DNA from: Victivallales bacterium
Lineage (GTDB): Bacteria; Verrucomicrobiota; Lentisphaeria; Oligosphaerales; Oligosphaeraceae
Length of the DNA stretch: 7,275 bases
Direction of reading: 5' to 3'
Assembly (NCBI GenBank): GCA_017543165.1
Contig: JAFYGL010000145.1
Span: 1-7,275 of the forward strand
Under the pieces are notes generated by a model, which worked only from the letters and a program-made list of their open reading frames with translations, was not told the DNA's origin and made no database searches. The position numbers were made by a program, and so were the translations under genes. Below are positions 6,310 to 7,275 of the stretch, piece after piece (position 1 is the stretch's first letter; each line of letters begins with the position of its first letter).

Positions 6310-7275
6310 ATGCGTATTAAAACTACTACATTTGTGTTGCTTTTATGCAGTTGTCTGGCATTTGCGCTGGAGGATTTTGGCAAAGTGACTGTTTTTGGAT
6401 GCACAAAATCTCTAGTGGCCACTTCTGAAGGCAAGGAATTCATAGTAGGCTCGGCGCTGGCTGGATTCAAAAGAAAAGGACTTCAGCTGAAGGCGCTGGA
6501 TGCCCGCCAGTTGGATTTCTACTTCTGCGCCACTGAACCAGGCGCGATTGTGGTGGACTTCAAAATGGACGTGGGCGGCGAATCACGCTCTGTAAAGGCC
6601 GACTATCCAGTGTACGTCACTCCAGACGGGCAATACCGCCCCTACGCAATCCCCTTCGACACCACGCCACAATGGGATTCCAACGGCATAATCACGGAGT
6701 GGACGGTAAACTACTATGCGACGCAGGGACAGGGCAAAATCGGAATGCGCAAGGCAGTCTTCAGGCAGGAGCCGAACCTGATACCAAAGGCTGAAGACCT
6801 GTCGAAGGGCCTTCTTTATCTGGACGACCTCAAGCCCCGTGCGACATATCTGCTGGAGTGGAAAGGTGCGTCGGCAAGCCCTGAAATCACAATTGACTGC
6901 CAGGACTATATGCTGAAGAGCATTGCAAGCGCCAGCACAAAGATGCGTGCAGGCACGACCAAGTTCCTTTTCAATACGCCGAACAACATTGTCAGGGCCA
7001 TCTTTAACATAAAGGGTGACCTAAAGGGAGGCTATCCAGTGCTGACCCTGCTGGATTACAAGTACCGCTTCACCGAAGGAAAATACTGGAGAGGGCAGTG
7101 GATATGGGACAGGCGCGAGCCAGGCCCGTTCTACTCCAATGTCTGGTTCTACAAGGAATTCTATCTTGACGAGGCTCCTGAATATGGCGCCATCGCCCTT
7201 ATGGCGGACGATATTTCCGATTTGTATGTGAACGATGTCTATGCGGGAAAGACGGAAAGGTACTCAAGGCCAGAC
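6310..7275 (+). CDS. Secreted protein, probable glycoside hydrolase with rhamnosidase-N-like beta-sandwich, cut by right edge
   Basis: Open from ATG 6310 to the end of the window, 322 codons, no stop. AAGGAG (6300-6305) lies 4 nt upstream. Residues 1-19 form a signal peptide (MRIKTTTF, hydrophobic LLLCSCLAFA, likely cut after AFA); Cys15 could instead be a weak lipobox cysteine. Residues about 20-250 are beta-rich and I do not recognise a family. From about 257, KYWRGQWIWDRREPG, then NVWFYKEFYLDE (277-288) and ALMADDISDLYVNDVYAG (296-313), match the pattern W...WIW....n.w..f.k.F.l....a.l...aDd...lyvNg found in the N-terminal jelly-roll of GH78 alpha-L-rhamnosidases and related GH2-like enzymes. 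A catalytic domain would lie past the right edge. It follows the pseudopilin gene by 73 nt with only a weak GCAAA/TTTGC hairpin (6262-6274) lacking a T run, so cotranscription is likely. The gene is certain, the activity is not. Confidence 0.88.
   Translation, partial: MRIKTTTFVLLLCSCLAFALEDFGKVTVFGCTKSLVATSEGKEFIVGSALAGFKRKGLQLKALDARQLDFYFCATEPGAIVVDFKMDVGGESRSVKADYPVYVTPDGQYRPYAIPFDTTPQWDSNGIITEWTVNYYATQGQGKIGMRKAVFRQEPNLIPKAEDLSKGLLYLDDLKPRATYLLEWKGASASPEITIDCQDYMLKSIASASTKMRAGTTKFLFNTPNNIVRAIFNIKGDLKGGYPVLTLLDYKYRFTEGKYWRGQWIWDRREPGPFYSNVWFYKEFYLDEAPEYGAIALMADDISDLYVNDVYAGKTERYSRPD

Overview
The window looks like a chromosomal segment from a polysaccharide-degrading bacterium of the PVC group, most likely Lentisphaerae/Victivallales. 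This is inferred from the gene mix: a DUF4838 plus CBM9-like secreted protein, a sodium:solute symporter, and a pseudopilin with the [25 protein letters not shown]-terminus and a DG(H) motif near its C-terminus, a type found in many copies in these genomes. All genes read on the + strand. No tRNA, rRNA, CRISPR array or insertion sequence was seen.

Layout. (1) Positions 1-1944 carry a sodium:solute symporter (SSS family) that enters from the left edge and is interrupted by one in-frame TGA at 526-528. The frame is the same on both sides, so this is a nonsense substitution, a sequencing error or recoding, not a frameshift. (2) Positions 1941-4952 encode a 1003-residue secreted protein with a GH67/GH20-type N-terminal fold, a DUF4838 core and two CBM9-like domains. 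It overlaps the symporter by ATGA and has a strong Shine-Dalgarno. (3) Positions 4953-5414 are an AT-rich, gene-free interval. It holds an octamer tandem/inverted repeat (GTCCCTTCGT type), two good sigma70-type promoters in tandem, nested palindromes over the first promoter, and a leader of about 185 nt with a possible H-type pseudoknot and a terminator-like hairpin with a T7 run. (4) Positions 5415-6236 encode a prepilin-like protein. (5) From 6310 to the right edge lies the 5' part of another secreted protein, ending in what looks like the start of an alpha-L-rhamnosidase-N-type beta-sandwich.

How they may work together. The symporter and DUF4838 gene look like one operon for breaking down a glycan or glycoside and importing the product. 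The pseudopilin and the following secreted protein look like a second unit, driven by the tandem promoters and possibly gated by the structured leader. Substrates cannot be named from this sequence. The least ordinary parts are the internal TGA and the 462-bp intergenic region.
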